DNA from: Microbacterium sp. Root553
Lineage (GTDB): Bacteria; Actinomycetota; Actinomycetes; Actinomycetales; Microbacteriaceae
Direction: 5' to 3'
Length of the DNA stretch: 64,000 nucleotides
Assembly: GCF_001426995.1 (NCBI RefSeq)
Contig: NZ_LMFY01000001.1
Location: 2,661,471-2,725,470, forward strand
The first letter of the stretch is position 1. Each line of letters starts with the position of its first letter. The notes beneath the pieces are model-generated. The model was not told where the DNA came from, searched no databases, and saw only the letters and a program-made list of their open reading frames with translations. A program made the translations under genes and the position numbers. Positions 55,352 through 64,000 of the stretch are shown in pieces.

Positions 55352-56902
55352 ATGTCTGTTCCCATCTCGCGCGGGCACAACCCGCTGCGTGACCCCGATG
55401 ATCGCCGCCTCAACCGGATCGCGGGGCCCAGCGCCCTCGTGATCTTCGGCGTCACCGGAGACCTGTCACGCAAGAAGCTCATGCCCGCGGTCTACGACCT
55501 CGCCAACCGCGGACTCCTGCCGCCCGGATTCGCCCTCGTCGGGTTCGCCCGCCGCGATTGGGAGGACCAGGACTTCGCGCAGGTCGTCTACGACGCCGTC
55601 AAGGAGCACGCGCGCACGCCGTTCCGTGAGGAGACATGGGCTCAGCTGCTGCAGGGCATCCGGTTCGTGTCCGGCGAGTTCGACAACCCCGATTCGTTCC
55701 GCAAGCTCCGCGAGACGGTCGATCAGCTCGATGTCGAACGCGGCACGATGGGCAACCACGCGTTCTACCTGTCGATCCCGCCGAAGTCGTTCGCCGTCGT
55801 CGCGCAGCAGCTCAAGGACTCGGGTCTCGTCGGTGCGAACGACGATGACGACGAGCGCTGGCGTCGGGTCGTCATCGAGAAGCCCTTCGGGCATGATCTC
55901 GAATCCGCGCGCGAGCTGAACGCCGCCCTCGAGGTCGCGTTCTCACCGGATTCGATCTTCCGCATCGACCACTACCTCGGCAAGGAGACCGTCCAGAACA
56001 TCCTGGCGCTCCGCTTCGCCAATGAGCTCTACGAGCCGATCTGGAACCGCAACTACGTCGACCACGTGCAGATCACGATGGCCGAGGACATCGGCGTCGG
56101 CGGACGCGCGGGGTACTACGACGGAGTCGGAGCCGCGCGCGACGTCATCCAGAACCACCTTCTGCAGCTTCTCGCGCTCACCGCGATGGAAGAGCCGATC
56201 AGCCTCTCCGCGGAGCACCTTCGCGCCGAGAAGGAGAAGGTGCTCGCCGCGGTGCATGTGCCGGACGACCTCTCGCTCTCGACCGCTCGCGGACAGTACG
56301 CCGGCGGATGGCAGGGCGGCGAGCAGGTCACCGGCTTCCTCGACGAAGACGGCATGAACCCCGAGTCGGCCACCGAGACCTACGCGGCCATCAAGCTCGA
56401 GATCGACACCCGGCGCTGGTCGGGCGTCCCGTTCTACCTGCGCACGGGCAAGCGTCTCGGCCGCCGTGTGACCGAGGTCGCCGTGGTGTTCAAGAAGGCG
56501 CCCGAGCACCTCTTCGGACGCTCGAACACAGCGGAGCTGGGGCAGAACGCCCTTGTCATCCGCGTGCAGCCCGACGAGGGCGTCACGATCCGTTTCGGCT
56601 CCAAGGTGCCCGGCAACGGCACCAACGTGCGCGACGTCACGATGGACTTCGGCTACGGACACGCCTTCACAGAGGCGAGCCCCGAGGCGTACGAGCGTCT
56701 GATCCTCGACGTCCTTCTGGGCGATCCGCCCCTGTTCCCGCGACACGAGGAGGTCGAGCTCTCCTGGAAGATCCTCGACCCCGTGGAGGAGTTCTGGGCC
56801 GCCGAGGGCGGTCCGGTCGACCAGTACGCACCCGGCTCCTGGGGTCCGGCATCCGCCGATGACCTTCTGGCCCGCGACGGACGAGTGTGGAGACGCCCAT
56901 GA
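55352..56902 (+). CDS. zwf: Glucose-6-phosphate 1-dehydrogenase
   Basis: A 516-residue NADP-dependent dehydrogenase and entry step of the oxidative pentose phosphate pathway. The nucleotide motif GVTGDLSRKKL is near residues 34-44, and the catalytic RIDHYLGKE spans 204-212 with H207 and K211. AGGAGA lies upstream of the ATG, 22 bp after pgi. The stop overlaps opcA. Confidence 0.97.
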   Translation: MSVPISRGHNPLRDPDDRRLNRIAGPSALVIFGVTGDLSRKKLMPAVYDLANRGLLPPGFALVGFARRDWEDQDFAQVVYDAVKEHARTPFREETWAQLLQGIRFVSGEFDNPDSFRKLRETVDQLDVERGTMGNHAFYLSIPPKSFAVVAQQLKDSGLVGANDDDDERWRRVVIEKPFGHDLESARELNAALEVAFSPDSIFRIDHYLGKETVQNILALRFANELYEPIWNRNYVDHVQITMAEDIGVGGRAGYYDGVGAARDVIQNHLLQLLALTAMEEPISLSAEHLRAEKEKVLAAVHVPDDLSLSTARGQYAGGWQGGEQVTGFLDEDGMNPESATETYAAIKLEIDTRRWSGVPFYLRTGKRLGRRVTEVAVVFKKAPEHLFGRSNTAELGQNALVIRVQPDEGVTIRFGSKVPGNGTNVRDVTMDFGYGHAFTEASPEAYERLILDVLLGDPPLFPRHEEVELSWKILDPVEEFWAAEGGPVDQYAPGSWGPASADDLLARDGRVWRRP

Positions 56903-57834
56903 TCATCGATCTTCCCGACACGACCGTGAGCCAGGTCGCCAAGCAGCTCGTCAAGGTGCGCGAAGAGGGCGGCGCGGTCGCTCTCGGCCGCGTGCTCACG
57001 CTCATCATCTCGGCCCGCAACGGCGTGGCCGAGGCGGCCATCGACGCGGCGAACGATGCGTCGCGCGAGCACCCCATGCGCGTGATCGTCGTCACCACCG
57101 GTGACGGCGACGCACACCTCGACGCCCAGATCCGCGTCGGCGGCGACGCCGGCGCCAGCGAGGTCGTGGTGCTCCACGCCTACGGTGACGCGGCGAGCAA
57201 CGAGGAGAGCCTGGTCACCGGGCTGCTGCTGCCCGACGCTCCCGTCGTCGCCTGGTGGCCGGAGGAAGCACCGGCCGCTCCCTCGGAGTCCCCGCTGGGC
57301 AGGATCGCACAGCGACGCATCACGGATGCCGCGACCGCCCCCGACGTCCGCGATCGGCTCGCGCTCCTCGGGGAGACGCACGCCCCCGGTGACACCGACC
57401 TCGCCTGGACGCGTCTGACGTACTGGCGTGAGCAGCTGGCCGCCGTGCTCGACCAGCCCCCGTACGAAGAGGTCACGGCTGTCGAGGTCCGAGGCGGTTC
57501 CGCCTCTCCGTCGACAGCTCTGCTCGCGGCGTGGCTGCAGATGGCGCTCGACGTCCCGGTCACCTGGTCGTACGAGGATCCGGAGCACTGGCAGGAGGGC
57601 ATCAAGGGTGTGCGTCTGCACCGCGAGTCGGGCGACATCCTGCTCGAGCGCCCGACGCCGGGTGCTGCCGTCCTCACCCAGCCGGATCAGCCGGACCACG
57701 ACCTGCATCTCCCCCGACGCACCCTCCGCGAGTGTCTCGCCGAGGAGCTGCGCAGGCTCGACCCCGACGTCCTGTACGGTCGAGTGATCACCGAGGGCTG
57801 GGAGAAGCTGGGCCCGCCCAAGACAGGAGAATGA
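56899..57834 (+). CDS. opcA: Glucose-6-phosphate dehydrogenase assembly protein OpcA
   Basis: A 311-residue OpcA family protein, needed for oligomerisation or activation of Zwf in cyanobacteria and actinobacteria. It opens MIIDLPDTTVSQVAKQL and has the LPDAPVVAWWPEEAP segment typical of the family. It is coupled to zwf and pgl by 4-nt overlaps on both sides. Confidence 0.94.
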   Translation: MIIDLPDTTVSQVAKQLVKVREEGGAVALGRVLTLIISARNGVAEAAIDAANDASREHPMRVIVVTTGDGDAHLDAQIRVGGDAGASEVVVLHAYGDAASNEESLVTGLLLPDAPVVAWWPEEAPAAPSESPLGRIAQRRITDAATAPDVRDRLALLGETHAPGDTDLAWTRLTYWREQLAAVLDQPPYEEVTAVEVRGGSASPSTALLAAWLQMALDVPVTWSYEDPEHWQEGIKGVRLHRESGDILLERPTPGAAVLTQPDQPDHDLHLPRRTLRECLAEELRRLDPDVLYGRVITEGWEKLGPPKTGE

Positions 57835-58619
57835 TGTCGACGCAGACAACGTCCGCGGAGAAGCGCGTCGTGGTCGAGGCCACCCCTGAGGCTCTCGCCA
57901 CGAGCGTGGCCGACAGATTCCTCACCCGGCTGCGCGCCCGCACGCGAAACGGGCGGATCGCCCATGTCGCCCTCACCGGCGGATCGATGGGCGGGGCCGT
58001 GCTGCGAGCGACCCTCCGCAACCCGAGGTCTGCACAGATCGACTGGTCTCTCGTGCACTTCTGGTGGGGAGACGAGCGCTTCGTCGCGCGCGACGACGCC
58101 GATCGCAACGCCCTCCAGTCCCGGGAGGCGCTGCTGGATCACATCGCCGTTCCCGAGGAGAACGTGCACGAGGTGGCGGCTTCCGGAGAGGGCCTGACCC
58201 TCGACGAGGCGGCTGCGGCCTACGCCGCCGAGCTCGCGAGGTTCGGTACCTCCGAGCACCCCTGGCCGTCGTTCGCGGTCTGCTTCCTCGGCGTCGGTCC
58301 TGATGGTCACATCGCCTCGCTCTTCCCCGACCGTACCGAGGTCACGGTGACGGATGCGGCCGCACTCCCCGTTCGCGACTCGCCCAAGCCGCCACCCGAG
58401 CGCGTGACGCTGACCCGCCCTGTGCTCAATGCGTCGAAGCGGGTATGGCTGGTGCTCACGGGGGCCGACAAGGCGTCGGCACTGGGCCTCGCGCTCGCAG
58501 GGGCCAGTTATACGAACGTGCCCGCAGCGGGTGCGAAAGGACGCAAGCGCACGGTGTTCTTCGTCGACGAGGCCGCGGCCTCGGAGGTGTCGCCGGACCT
58601 CATCGATCCGGCGTACTGA
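57831..58619 (+). CDS. pgl: 6-phosphogluconolactonase
   Basis: A 262-residue DevB-type lactonase hydrolysing 6-phosphogluconolactone. ALTGGSMGGAVL near the N-terminus, FWWGDERFV, and GVGPDGHIASLFP with the catalytic histidine are the SOL/DevB motifs. It is the last gene of the operon; no gnd (6-phosphogluconate dehydrogenase) follows, so the next step is encoded elsewhere. Confidence 0.95.
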   Translation: MMSTQTTSAEKRVVVEATPEALATSVADRFLTRLRARTRNGRIAHVALTGGSMGGAVLRATLRNPRSAQIDWSLVHFWWGDERFVARDDADRNALQSREALLDHIAVPEENVHEVAASGEGLTLDEAAAAYAAELARFGTSEHPWPSFAVCFLGVGPDGHIASLFPDRTEVTVTDAAALPVRDSPKPPPERVTLTRPVLNASKRVWLVLTGADKASALGLALAGASYTNVPAAGAKGRKRTVFFVDEAAASEVSPDLIDPAY

Positions 58620-58648
58620 CGCGGTCGAACGCGACGGCGCTGACGCGC

Positions 58649-59656
58649 TCAGGCCTCGGGGTGCTCCTCGGGGCCTTTCGCGTCGCTGCCCCGGGAGATG
58701 CCGAGGTCCTGACTGTCGCTCAGCACCTGCGGGTGGTAGCGGGCGAGCCCCACGACACCCCACACGGCGATCGCCCCTGCGACGCCGAAGATCACCAGGA
58801 CCCACGGCGGAGCGGCGGAGGCCTCCCCCAGCACGACCATTCCGATGAGCACCGCGATGAGCGGATCGACGACCGTCAGGCCGGCGATCACGAGGTCGGG
58901 AGGGCCGGAGCTGTACGCGGTCTGCACGAAGTAGGCGCCCACGGCTGCCGCGGCGATCAGGGCGATCACGCAGATCACCGTGATCCACTCGAAGTTGCCG
59001 GCTTCGATCCGGTTGATCACGGCTTTCGCGAGAGTCGCGACGAAGCCGTAGAGGATACCCGCGCCGATGACGTAGAAGAGCGCGCGCATGCGGCGACGGA
59101 GGACGAGCCAGCAGGCCCCGAGCACGATGATGACGACGAGCAGGATCGCCAGGATCGTGAAGAGCTCGGTGTCGGCGATCTCCTTCTCGGTCGCGAAGAT
59201 GGCGGCGAAGAAGACGAAGAGGAAGATCCCGCCCACACAGCACACGATCGCTGTGATCGACTGCCTGGTGGGTGAGTGTCCGGAGATCCGCGCGTTCAGC
59301 AGCGTGGTGATCACGAGCGCGATGGCGCCGAGCGGCTGCACGACGATCAGCGGAGCCTGCGAGAGCGCGGCGAGCTGGCACACGATGGCCAGTGCGAGCA
59401 TCAACGTGCCCGCCAACCACGACGGACGGGTGAGGAGCGCCTTGATCTGGCCGGCGCTCAGACCGCTGGTGCCGTTCGCCCCGCTCAGACGCTCGACCTT
59501 CTCGACCCCGCGGTGCTGGTACTGCGCGCCGAGCGACATGAAGACGGCGCCGGCCAGCGCCAGCGGGATGCCGAGGAGCAGCTTGGGGTTCTGAAAGACG
59601 CCAACCAGCTGCTCTGTGACGTCGTCCGCCCCAGTCATCCATACGGAGATGCTCAC
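58649..59656 (-). CDS. DMT-family membrane transporter
   Basis: A 335-residue membrane protein with about nine or ten helices in two EamA-like repeats (about residues 28-150 and 190-305). QAPLIVVQPLGAIALVITTLLNARI and GLTVVDPLIAVLIGMVVLGE are the repeat hallmarks. The substrate is unknown. The polar C-terminal tail (SRGSDAKGPEEHPEA) is cytoplasmic. It converges on pgl and diverges from def by about 40 bp. Confidence 0.82.
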   Translation of the reverse strand: MSISVWMTGADDVTEQLVGVFQNPKLLLGIPLALAGAVFMSLGAQYQHRGVEKVERLSGANGTSGLSAGQIKALLTRPSWLAGTLMLALAIVCQLAALSQAPLIVVQPLGAIALVITTLLNARISGHSPTRQSITAIVCCVGGIFLFVFFAAIFATEKEIADTELFTILAILLVVIIVLGACWLVLRRRMRALFYVIGAGILYGFVATLAKAVINRIEAGNFEWITVICVIALIAAAAVGAYFVQTAYSSGPPDLVIAGLTVVDPLIAVLIGMVVLGEASAAPPWVLVIFGVAGAIAVWGVVGLARYHPQVLSDSQDLGISRGSDAKGPEEHPEA

Positions 59657-59699
59657 GCTAAGACCCTACCCGGGGATATGCGCCGAGTAGGGTTATGGC

Positions 59700-60266
59700 G
59701 TGGCTGTTCTTCCTATTCGCATCATGGGCGACCCCGTCCTGCACTCCCCCGCTTCCCCCGTCGACGAGATCACCGACGACATCCGCGTCCTCGTCGCCGA
59801 CATGTTCGAGACCATGGACATCGCACCCGGCGTGGGCCTCGCCGCCCCGCAGGTCGGGGTGCCGCTGCGCCTCTACACGTACTCCTACGTCGACGATGAC
59901 GATCAGCCCTGGCGCGGGGTCATCATCAACCCCGAGCTGTGGATGGTGCCGCTCGAGCCGGGCGAACCCGATGACGAGCTCGAGTCCGAGGGATGCCTCT
60001 CGTTCCCCGGCGAGCGATTCCCCCTGCGCCGCTCCGAGCGGGTGCGGGTGACGGGGCTCGACCTCGAGGGCGCCCCGGTCGAGATCGTCGTCGACGGATG
60101 GCGCGCGCGCATCATGCAGCATGAGTTCGATCATCTCGACGGCATCCTCTACATCGACCGTCTGTCGGACGGCGACTGGAAGACCGTGCAGAAGATCGCC
60201 AAGAAGCGCGGATGGGGCAAGCCGGGCGCCAGCTGGATGCCGGGCGTCGAGGATCTCGAAGGCTGA
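59700..60266 (+). CDS. def: Peptide deformylase
   Basis: A 188-residue Fe(II)/Zn metalloenzyme removing the formyl group from nascent N-terminal methionine. Motif 1 is GVGLAAPQVG (44-53), motif 2 EGCLSFPG with ligand C99, and motif 3 QHEFDH with H141, E142 and H145. The GTG at 59700 gives MAVLPIRIMGDPVLH. Confidence 0.97.
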   Translation: MAVLPIRIMGDPVLHSPASPVDEITDDIRVLVADMFETMDIAPGVGLAAPQVGVPLRLYTYSYVDDDDQPWRGVIINPELWMVPLEPGEPDDELESEGCLSFPGERFPLRRSERVRVTGLDLEGAPVEIVVDGWRARIMQHEFDHLDGILYIDRLSDGDWKTVQKIAKKRGWGKPGASWMPGVEDLEG

Positions 60267-60381
60267 CAGCCTTTCAGCCCAATCACAGGCTTCTCCGAGT
60301 TGCATCACAGACTCGCGGACGGATAGCGTTCTGGAGGCGGCATATCGGAATGCCCGCCCACGACGCTCTGGAGGGGACATC

Positions 60382-60897
60382 ATGATGAAAATGCGCACTC
60401 GACGCGCACTGGCGCTCGCAGGTTCTGCGGTGGCGCTGTCGGTCGCTCTGACCGGCTGCAGCGCACTGAACGGCATTCTCGGAGGAGGTGCCGGCGACGC
60501 GGATCGCGACGAGGACACCGGACAGGTCACCGAGAGCGCCAACATCGACATCTTCGCGCTCAAGCTCGGCGACTGCAAGATGGCCAGCGCCTCCGGTCTG
60601 ATCGAGGATGCCGATGTCGTCCCCTGCGACCAGCCGCACGATGAAGAGGTCTACTACGAGATCACGATGAAAGACGGCGAGTTCTCCGAAGAGGCCGTCG
60701 ACACCGCCTCGCAGGAGTGCATCGGCGACGCGTACACGAGCTTCATCGGCGTCGCGTACGACGATTCCGCACTCGAGGTGTACCCGATCACCCCGACGCA
60801 GGACACCTGGGACCAGCTGAACGACCGCGTCGTGCAGTGCGTCGTCACCGACCCGGCAGGACAGACCACCGGCTCCCTCAAGGGCGCCGCGCGCTGA
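60382..60897 (+). CDS. Lipoprotein with septum-formation-type domain
   Basis: A 171-residue exported lipoprotein. A basic start and hydrophobic stretch lead to the lipobox LTGC, with C26 as the lipidated residue. An acidic linker follows. The extracellular domain carries the pattern GDCKM, VVPCDQPHDEEVYYEI, ASQECIGDAYTSFIG and VQCVV, four cysteines likely forming two disulfides. I associate this pattern with actinobacterial septum-formation family proteins, moderately sure. A terminator follows at once. Confidence 0.78.
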   Translation: MMKMRTRRALALAGSAVALSVALTGCSALNGILGGGAGDADRDEDTGQVTESANIDIFALKLGDCKMASASGLIEDADVVPCDQPHDEEVYYEITMKDGEFSEEAVDTASQECIGDAYTSFIGVAYDDSALEVYPITPTQDTWDQLNDRVVQCVVTDPAGQTTGSLKGAAR

Positions 60898-60906
60898 TCA
60901 GATCGA

Positions 60907-60943
60907 CGAAAGAAGGCCCCGTCATCGACGGGGCCTTCTTTCG
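60907..60943 (+). terminator. Terminator after the lipoprotein gene
   Basis: A perfect 17-bp stem (60907-60923 and 60927-60943) with loop ATC, running into TTTCG at the 3' side. It starts 10 nt after the lipoprotein stop. Confidence 0.9.
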
Positions 60944-60989
60944 TGCGTCGGTCCTGCTCCGCCGCGACGGCAGAGCTCCGGTGGAAAGG

Positions 60990-61017
60990 GAAAAGCCCCT
61001 CCGAAGAGGGGCTTTTC
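60990..61017 (-). terminator. Terminator downstream of tRNA-Asn
   Basis: A perfect 12-bp stem (60990-61001 and 61006-61017) with loop CGAA, ending 2 nt from the encoded CCA of the minus-strand tRNA-Asn. On that strand it ends in a T-rich TTTTC. Confidence 0.75.
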
Positions 61018-61022
61018 ATTGG

Positions 61023-61095
61023 CTCCCCGGCTTGGACTCGAACCAAGAACCTGCCGGTTAACAGCCGGCTGCTCTGCCAATTGAGCTACCGAGGA
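61023..61095 (-). tRNA. tRNA-Asn (anticodon GUU)
   Basis: A cloverleaf on the minus strand with acceptor TCCTCGG/CCGGGGA, anticodon loop CTGTTAA with anticodon GTT, and T-loop TTCGAGT. The discriminator is G. The 3' CCA is encoded just outside the span given (61020-61022). Confidence 0.97.
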
Positions 61096-61192
61096 ATGTG
61101 CTCCGCTGCGCGGGCAACTCGTCAATCCTAGCAAACTCCGGAGCGTGCTCGTGACACGGGCCGCACATCGGGCGTGTCGCTCAGGGCCCGGC

Positions 61193-61966
61193 TCAGAGCC
61201 CCGAATCCGCTTCGGCGTTCGGCGCCCAGAGCAGGTCCTTGCCGACGCCGCGCGCCACCACATGCCCGCCGCGGAGCATGAGCGTCTCGGCGTTCAGCTC
61301 GCGGATGAAGTCGGCGTCGTTGGTGACGAGCAGAGCCCCCATCCCCAGTTCCTTCCGGCGTCGTGTGATCGCGTCGAACACGACCGGCCTGACCTCGAGG
61401 TCGAGGTTGGCGAGGATCTCGTCGGCGATCAGGACCCGCGGCTCGAGCACGAACGACCGGGCGATCGCGACCCGCTGGCGCATCCCGGCGCTGAGCTCGT
61501 AGGGGAACTTCGAGGCCGTGCCGAGCGGAAGGTGCAGTTCGTCGAGCAGCGTCGCGACCCGGATCGACAGCGCCTTCGTGTTCACGCGCTTCTCGCGCAT
61601 CAGAATGGGCTCCGCGATCACCTCGTTGACCGTGAGCTGGGGCGGAAGGTCGGCACCGGCCCCCTGTGGCACGAAGCCCGTGCGGTAGGTGAGCACCCGA
61701 TGCTTGCGCCCCGGACGGCGGATGTCGACGCCGCAGACCTGCGCGCTCCCTCCGACGACCCGGACGGAGGCATCGGTCGAACCGGCCAGCGCGGCGACGA
61801 GCGTCGATTTACCCGACCCGGTCGGACCCGCCACGCAGATGAGTTCACCGGGCGCGAGTGAGAAGCTGACACCGTCGATGGCCCGGGTGGGGCCGCTGTG
61901 GCCCACGCGGTCGATCACGAGGTCGGAGGTGTCGATCGCGTTCGTCGACTCGGGGCGAGAGGCCAT
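61193..61966 (-). CDS. ABC transporter ATP-binding protein without a linked permease
   Basis: A 257-residue ATPase with Walker A GPTGSGKST, signature LSAGMRQRVAIAR, and Walker B VLIADEILANLD, where ADEILA replaces the usual DEPT. It resembles peptide/nickel-type (Dpp/Opp) ATPases more than lipoprotein exporters. No permease is adjacent. The start is set at ATG 61966 with GGAGG immediately upstream; GTG 61981 is the alternative. It lies 36 bp downstream of dnaG and may be co-transcribed. Confidence 0.8.
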   Translation of the reverse strand: MASRPESTNAIDTSDLVIDRVGHSGPTRAIDGVSFSLAPGELICVAGPTGSGKSTLVAALAGSTDASVRVVGGSAQVCGVDIRRPGRKHRVLTYRTGFVPQGAGADLPPQLTVNEVIAEPILMREKRVNTKALSIRVATLLDELHLPLGTASKFPYELSAGMRQRVAIARSFVLEPRVLIADEILANLDLEVRPVVFDAITRRRKELGMGALLVTNDADFIRELNAETLMLRGGHVVARGVGKDLLWAPNAEADSGL

Positions 61967-62002
61967 TCCTCCATCCTGCACTGCCGCACAGGACGGAGTC
62001 CG

Positions 62003-63868
62003 TTACGACTCGGTGAACCGCTGACGCTCGACGTCGATGTCTCTCAGACGCATCCGCAACGCGCGTCCTCCGTCGGAATCCGCCGGCACCCGCTGCACGG
62101 CACCGAGCAGCTCCTCCTTCTCCTGCTGGAGGCTCCGCATGATCAGACGACGGGCGAGGTCGGTCGTCGATGCGACCGCACCCTCTTCGTTGCGTGCAGG
62201 GAACGGCGTCATCAGCAGCTCTCCCGCGAGCGAACGGTACGGCTCGCGCACCGAGTTCACGGCATCCGTCACCCAGCCCGATCGGGTGCGATCGGGGGCG
62301 GCGGCGACCGCCTCGCGCACGGCATCGAGACCCGGCGTGCGGAACGGAGCGCCGAGCGCACGTGCGAGCAGCGCCTGATCGACCTGGTGCCCGTACTGCA
62401 GCGCTCCCATCAATGCATCCCGCTCGACAGCGACGTCGGCGGTGCGGGGCAGGCTCGCGAGCGTCACCGGTGCGAGTGCGGAACCCGCCCCGGAATCGGA
62501 TGCGGTGTCGTGCCGGGTGACCGTCTCGTGGCGCGACGTCTGCGCTCCCCCGCGAGCCGCCCGCTCGACCTCACTGTGAACCTCGGTCGGATCCATGCCG
62601 AGGCGGCGGGCGAGGACGCGCTCGTAGCCGGGGCGCAGCAGGCGGTCGCGGATCTCGGCGACGATCGGCGCCGCGGCACGCAGGGCACCGACCCGCCCCT
62701 CGACGGTGGCGAGATCGAAGCCGCTCAGCTTGCGGTCGATGGCGAACTCGAACATCGGCTGCTTGGTCTCCATGAGAGAGCGCACGGCGGCGTCGCCGCG
62801 CTGCAGTCGCAGATCGCAGGGATCGAGGCCGTCCGGGGCGACGGCCACGAACGTCTGCGCATTGAAGCGATCATCCTCGGTGAACGCCCTCAGAGCCGCC
62901 TTCTGACCGGCCTCGTCACCGTCGAAGGTGAAGACCACTTCGCCCGAGGCGTTGTCGTCTCCCATGACGCGGCGCAGCACCTTGATGTGATCGGTACCGA
63001 ATGCCGTGCCGCAGGTCGCGATCGCCGTAGTGAGACCCGCCAGATGGCAGGCCATCACGTCGGTGTATCCCTCGACCACCACGACCCGGCGAGGGTCGCC
63101 ACGGGCGATGTCGCGCTTGGCGAGATCGAGGCCGTACAGCACCTGAGCCTTCTTGTAGATCGGGGTCTCGGGGGTGTTCAGGTACTTCGGACCCTTGTCG
63201 TCGTCGAACAGCTTGCGGGCGCCGAATCCGATCGTCTGCCCTGACACGTCGCGGATGGGCCACACCAGACGGCCGCGGAACCGGTCGTACACGCCGCGCT
63301 GACCCGTGGAGACGAGGCCTGCGGTGCTCAGTTCGTCGCGCGTGAAGCCCTGCGCCGTGAGCGCCTTGAGCATCTTGTCCCACCCACGGGGGGCGAAGCC
63401 GACACCGAAGTGCGCCGCGGCTCCGGCGTCGAAGCCACGCTCACCCAGGAAGCGACGCCCCTCCTCGGCATCCGCGGTGAGTAGCTGACCCCGGAAGTAC
63501 TCCGCCGCGGCCGTGTTGGCGGCGTACAGGCGGCTGCGTCCGCTCGTCTCCGGTGCCGATCCGCCGTCTTCGTAGTGCAGCGCGAAGCCGACACGGCCGG
63601 CGAGTCGCTCGACGGCTTCGGTGAAGCTGACGTGATCCATCTCGCGGAGGAAGGAGTAGACGTCACCCGATGCGCCGCATCCGAAGCAGTGGTAGTAGCC
63701 CACCTGGGGCCGCACGTGGAAGCTCGGGCTCTTCTCGTCGTGGAAGGGGCAGAGCCCCTTGAGCGACCCGACGCCCGCTGACTTGAGCGCGACGCGCTCT
63801 CCGACGATGTCGGCGATGTTCGTGCGCGCCTTGACCTCGTCGACGTCGGCCTGGCGGATGAGGGGCAT
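62003..63868 (-). CDS. dnaG: DNA primase
   Basis: A 621-residue enzyme synthesising RNA primers for replication. The N-terminal zinc-binding domain has C40-P-F-H43 and C61-F-G-C64. The catalytic TOPRIM domain carries [11 protein letters not shown] and [13 protein letters not shown]. The C-terminal helicase-binding domain covers about residues 440-621. It is coupled to the upstream gene by TGATG. Confidence 0.97.
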   Translation of the reverse strand: MPLIRQADVDEVKARTNIADIVGERVALKSAGVGSLKGLCPFHDEKSPSFHVRPQVGYYHCFGCGASGDVYSFLREMDHVSFTEAVERLAGRVGFALHYEDGGSAPETSGRSRLYAANTAAAEYFRGQLLTADAEEGRRFLGERGFDAGAAAHFGVGFAPRGWDKMLKALTAQGFTRDELSTAGLVSTGQRGVYDRFRGRLVWPIRDVSGQTIGFGARKLFDDDKGPKYLNTPETPIYKKAQVLYGLDLAKRDIARGDPRRVVVVEGYTDVMACHLAGLTTAIATCGTAFGTDHIKVLRRVMGDDNASGEVVFTFDGDEAGQKAALRAFTEDDRFNAQTFVAVAPDGLDPCDLRLQRGDAAVRSLMETKQPMFEFAIDRKLSGFDLATVEGRVGALRAAAPIVAEIRDRLLRPGYERVLARRLGMDPTEVHSEVERAARGGAQTSRHETVTRHDTASDSGAGSALAPVTLASLPRTADVAVERDALMGALQYGHQVDQALLARALGAPFRTPGLDAVREAVAAAPDRTRSGWVTDAVNSVREPYRSLAGELLMTPFPARNEEGAVASTTDLARRLIMRSLQQEKEELLGAVQRVPADSDGGRALRMRLRDIDVERQRFTES

Positions 63869-64000
63869 CAGCCCACCTCTTCGACGACGACCCGACGCGG
63901 TGCGTGCGGGGTCGCCCCCGGTCGGGCGTGCCGCGGCGTCCAGATGCCGACCTCGGCCGGATCGATCTCGCCGACGAGCCTGTTGTGCCAGTCGATCGCG
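63868..64000 (-). CDS. 3' end of an unidentified gene (partial)
   Basis: The last 43 residues of a minus-strand gene cut by the window edge, ending [14 protein letters not shown]. Its stop overlaps the dnaG start by one base (TGATG). The visible part contains [18 protein letters not shown] and a Pro/Arg-rich tail. dnaG is often preceded by dgt in actinobacteria, but this tail does not look like Dgt to me, and I make no functional call. Confidence 0.6.
   Translation of the reverse strand, partial: AIDWHNRLVGEIDPAEVGIWTPRHARPGATPHAPRRVVVEEVG

Overview
The window is high-GC (roughly 70% by eye), densely packed chromosomal DNA with frequent GTG starts and many 4-nt start/stop overlaps. Gene content points to an actinobacterium close to Microbacterium (Microbacteriaceae): homodimeric AceE next to a PucR-type FasR and fabD-fabH-acpP-fabF, OpcA beside Zwf, DUF3145, DUF3099, an actinobacterial GlgA/GlgC pair, a BioYMN biotin importer with a BioQ-like repressor, and a Suf operon carrying a Rieske protein. 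I see no phage, insertion sequence, CRISPR array or rRNA. Two tRNA genes are present (Val-UAC and Asn-GUU, both minus strand).

Layout. 0.1-4.1 kb: MFS exporter, haloperoxidase-like hydrolase, sugar O-acetyltransferase and an XRE/MmyB-type regulator. 4.1-8.4 kb: a small membrane protein, a NarL-type two-component system and a three-gene ABC exporter, tightly coupled. 8.5-16.4 kb: tRNA-Val, aceE, fasR and the type II fatty-acid synthase genes, linking pyruvate oxidation to lipid synthesis. 16.4-18.7 kb: divergent yczE/yczR (membrane protein and MocR regulator) with a repeated operator-like octamer between them. 18.7-24.4 kb: DUF3145, a putative iron-box-controlled Fe(II)/2-oxoglutarate oxygenase, a solitary GmrSD-like (DUF262/DUF1524) candidate defence gene, a proline-iminopeptidase-like hydrolase and ribosomal protein L31 type B. 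24.4-30 kb: ABC ATPase, divergent glgA/glgC, serB, a hydrolase and fabG. 30-34.3 kb: small membrane proteins, SURF1, a PNPOx-family protein and an ABC-F ATPase. 34.5-38.5 kb: DedA, a second two-component system and a membrane acyltransferase whose ribosome-binding site lies inside a perfect hairpin. 38.4-40.9 kb: bioN-bioM-bioY with bioQ divergent over two palindromic operators. 40.9-47.5 kb: sufB-sufD-Rieske-sufC-sufT-like-patB-MFS. 47.7-50.2 kb: ctaA and ctaB (heme A synthesis). 50.5-58.6 kb: tkt-tal-pgi-zwf-opcA-pgl, a pentose-phosphate operon. 58.6-64 kb: a DMT transporter, peptide deformylase, a lipoprotein, tRNA-Asn, an orphan ABC ATPase, dnaG and the 3' end of an unidentified gene.

Most of the window is core metabolism. 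The points most worth a second look are regulatory: an iron-box-like palindrome upstream of a possible 2OG-oxygenase, three AGTGGNCT octamers between yczE and yczR, twin TGAAC-N3-GTTCA sites at bioQ/bioY, a 19-bp palindrome before fabD, and the RBS-sequestering hairpin before the acyltransferase. I did not find a clearly new multi-gene system.
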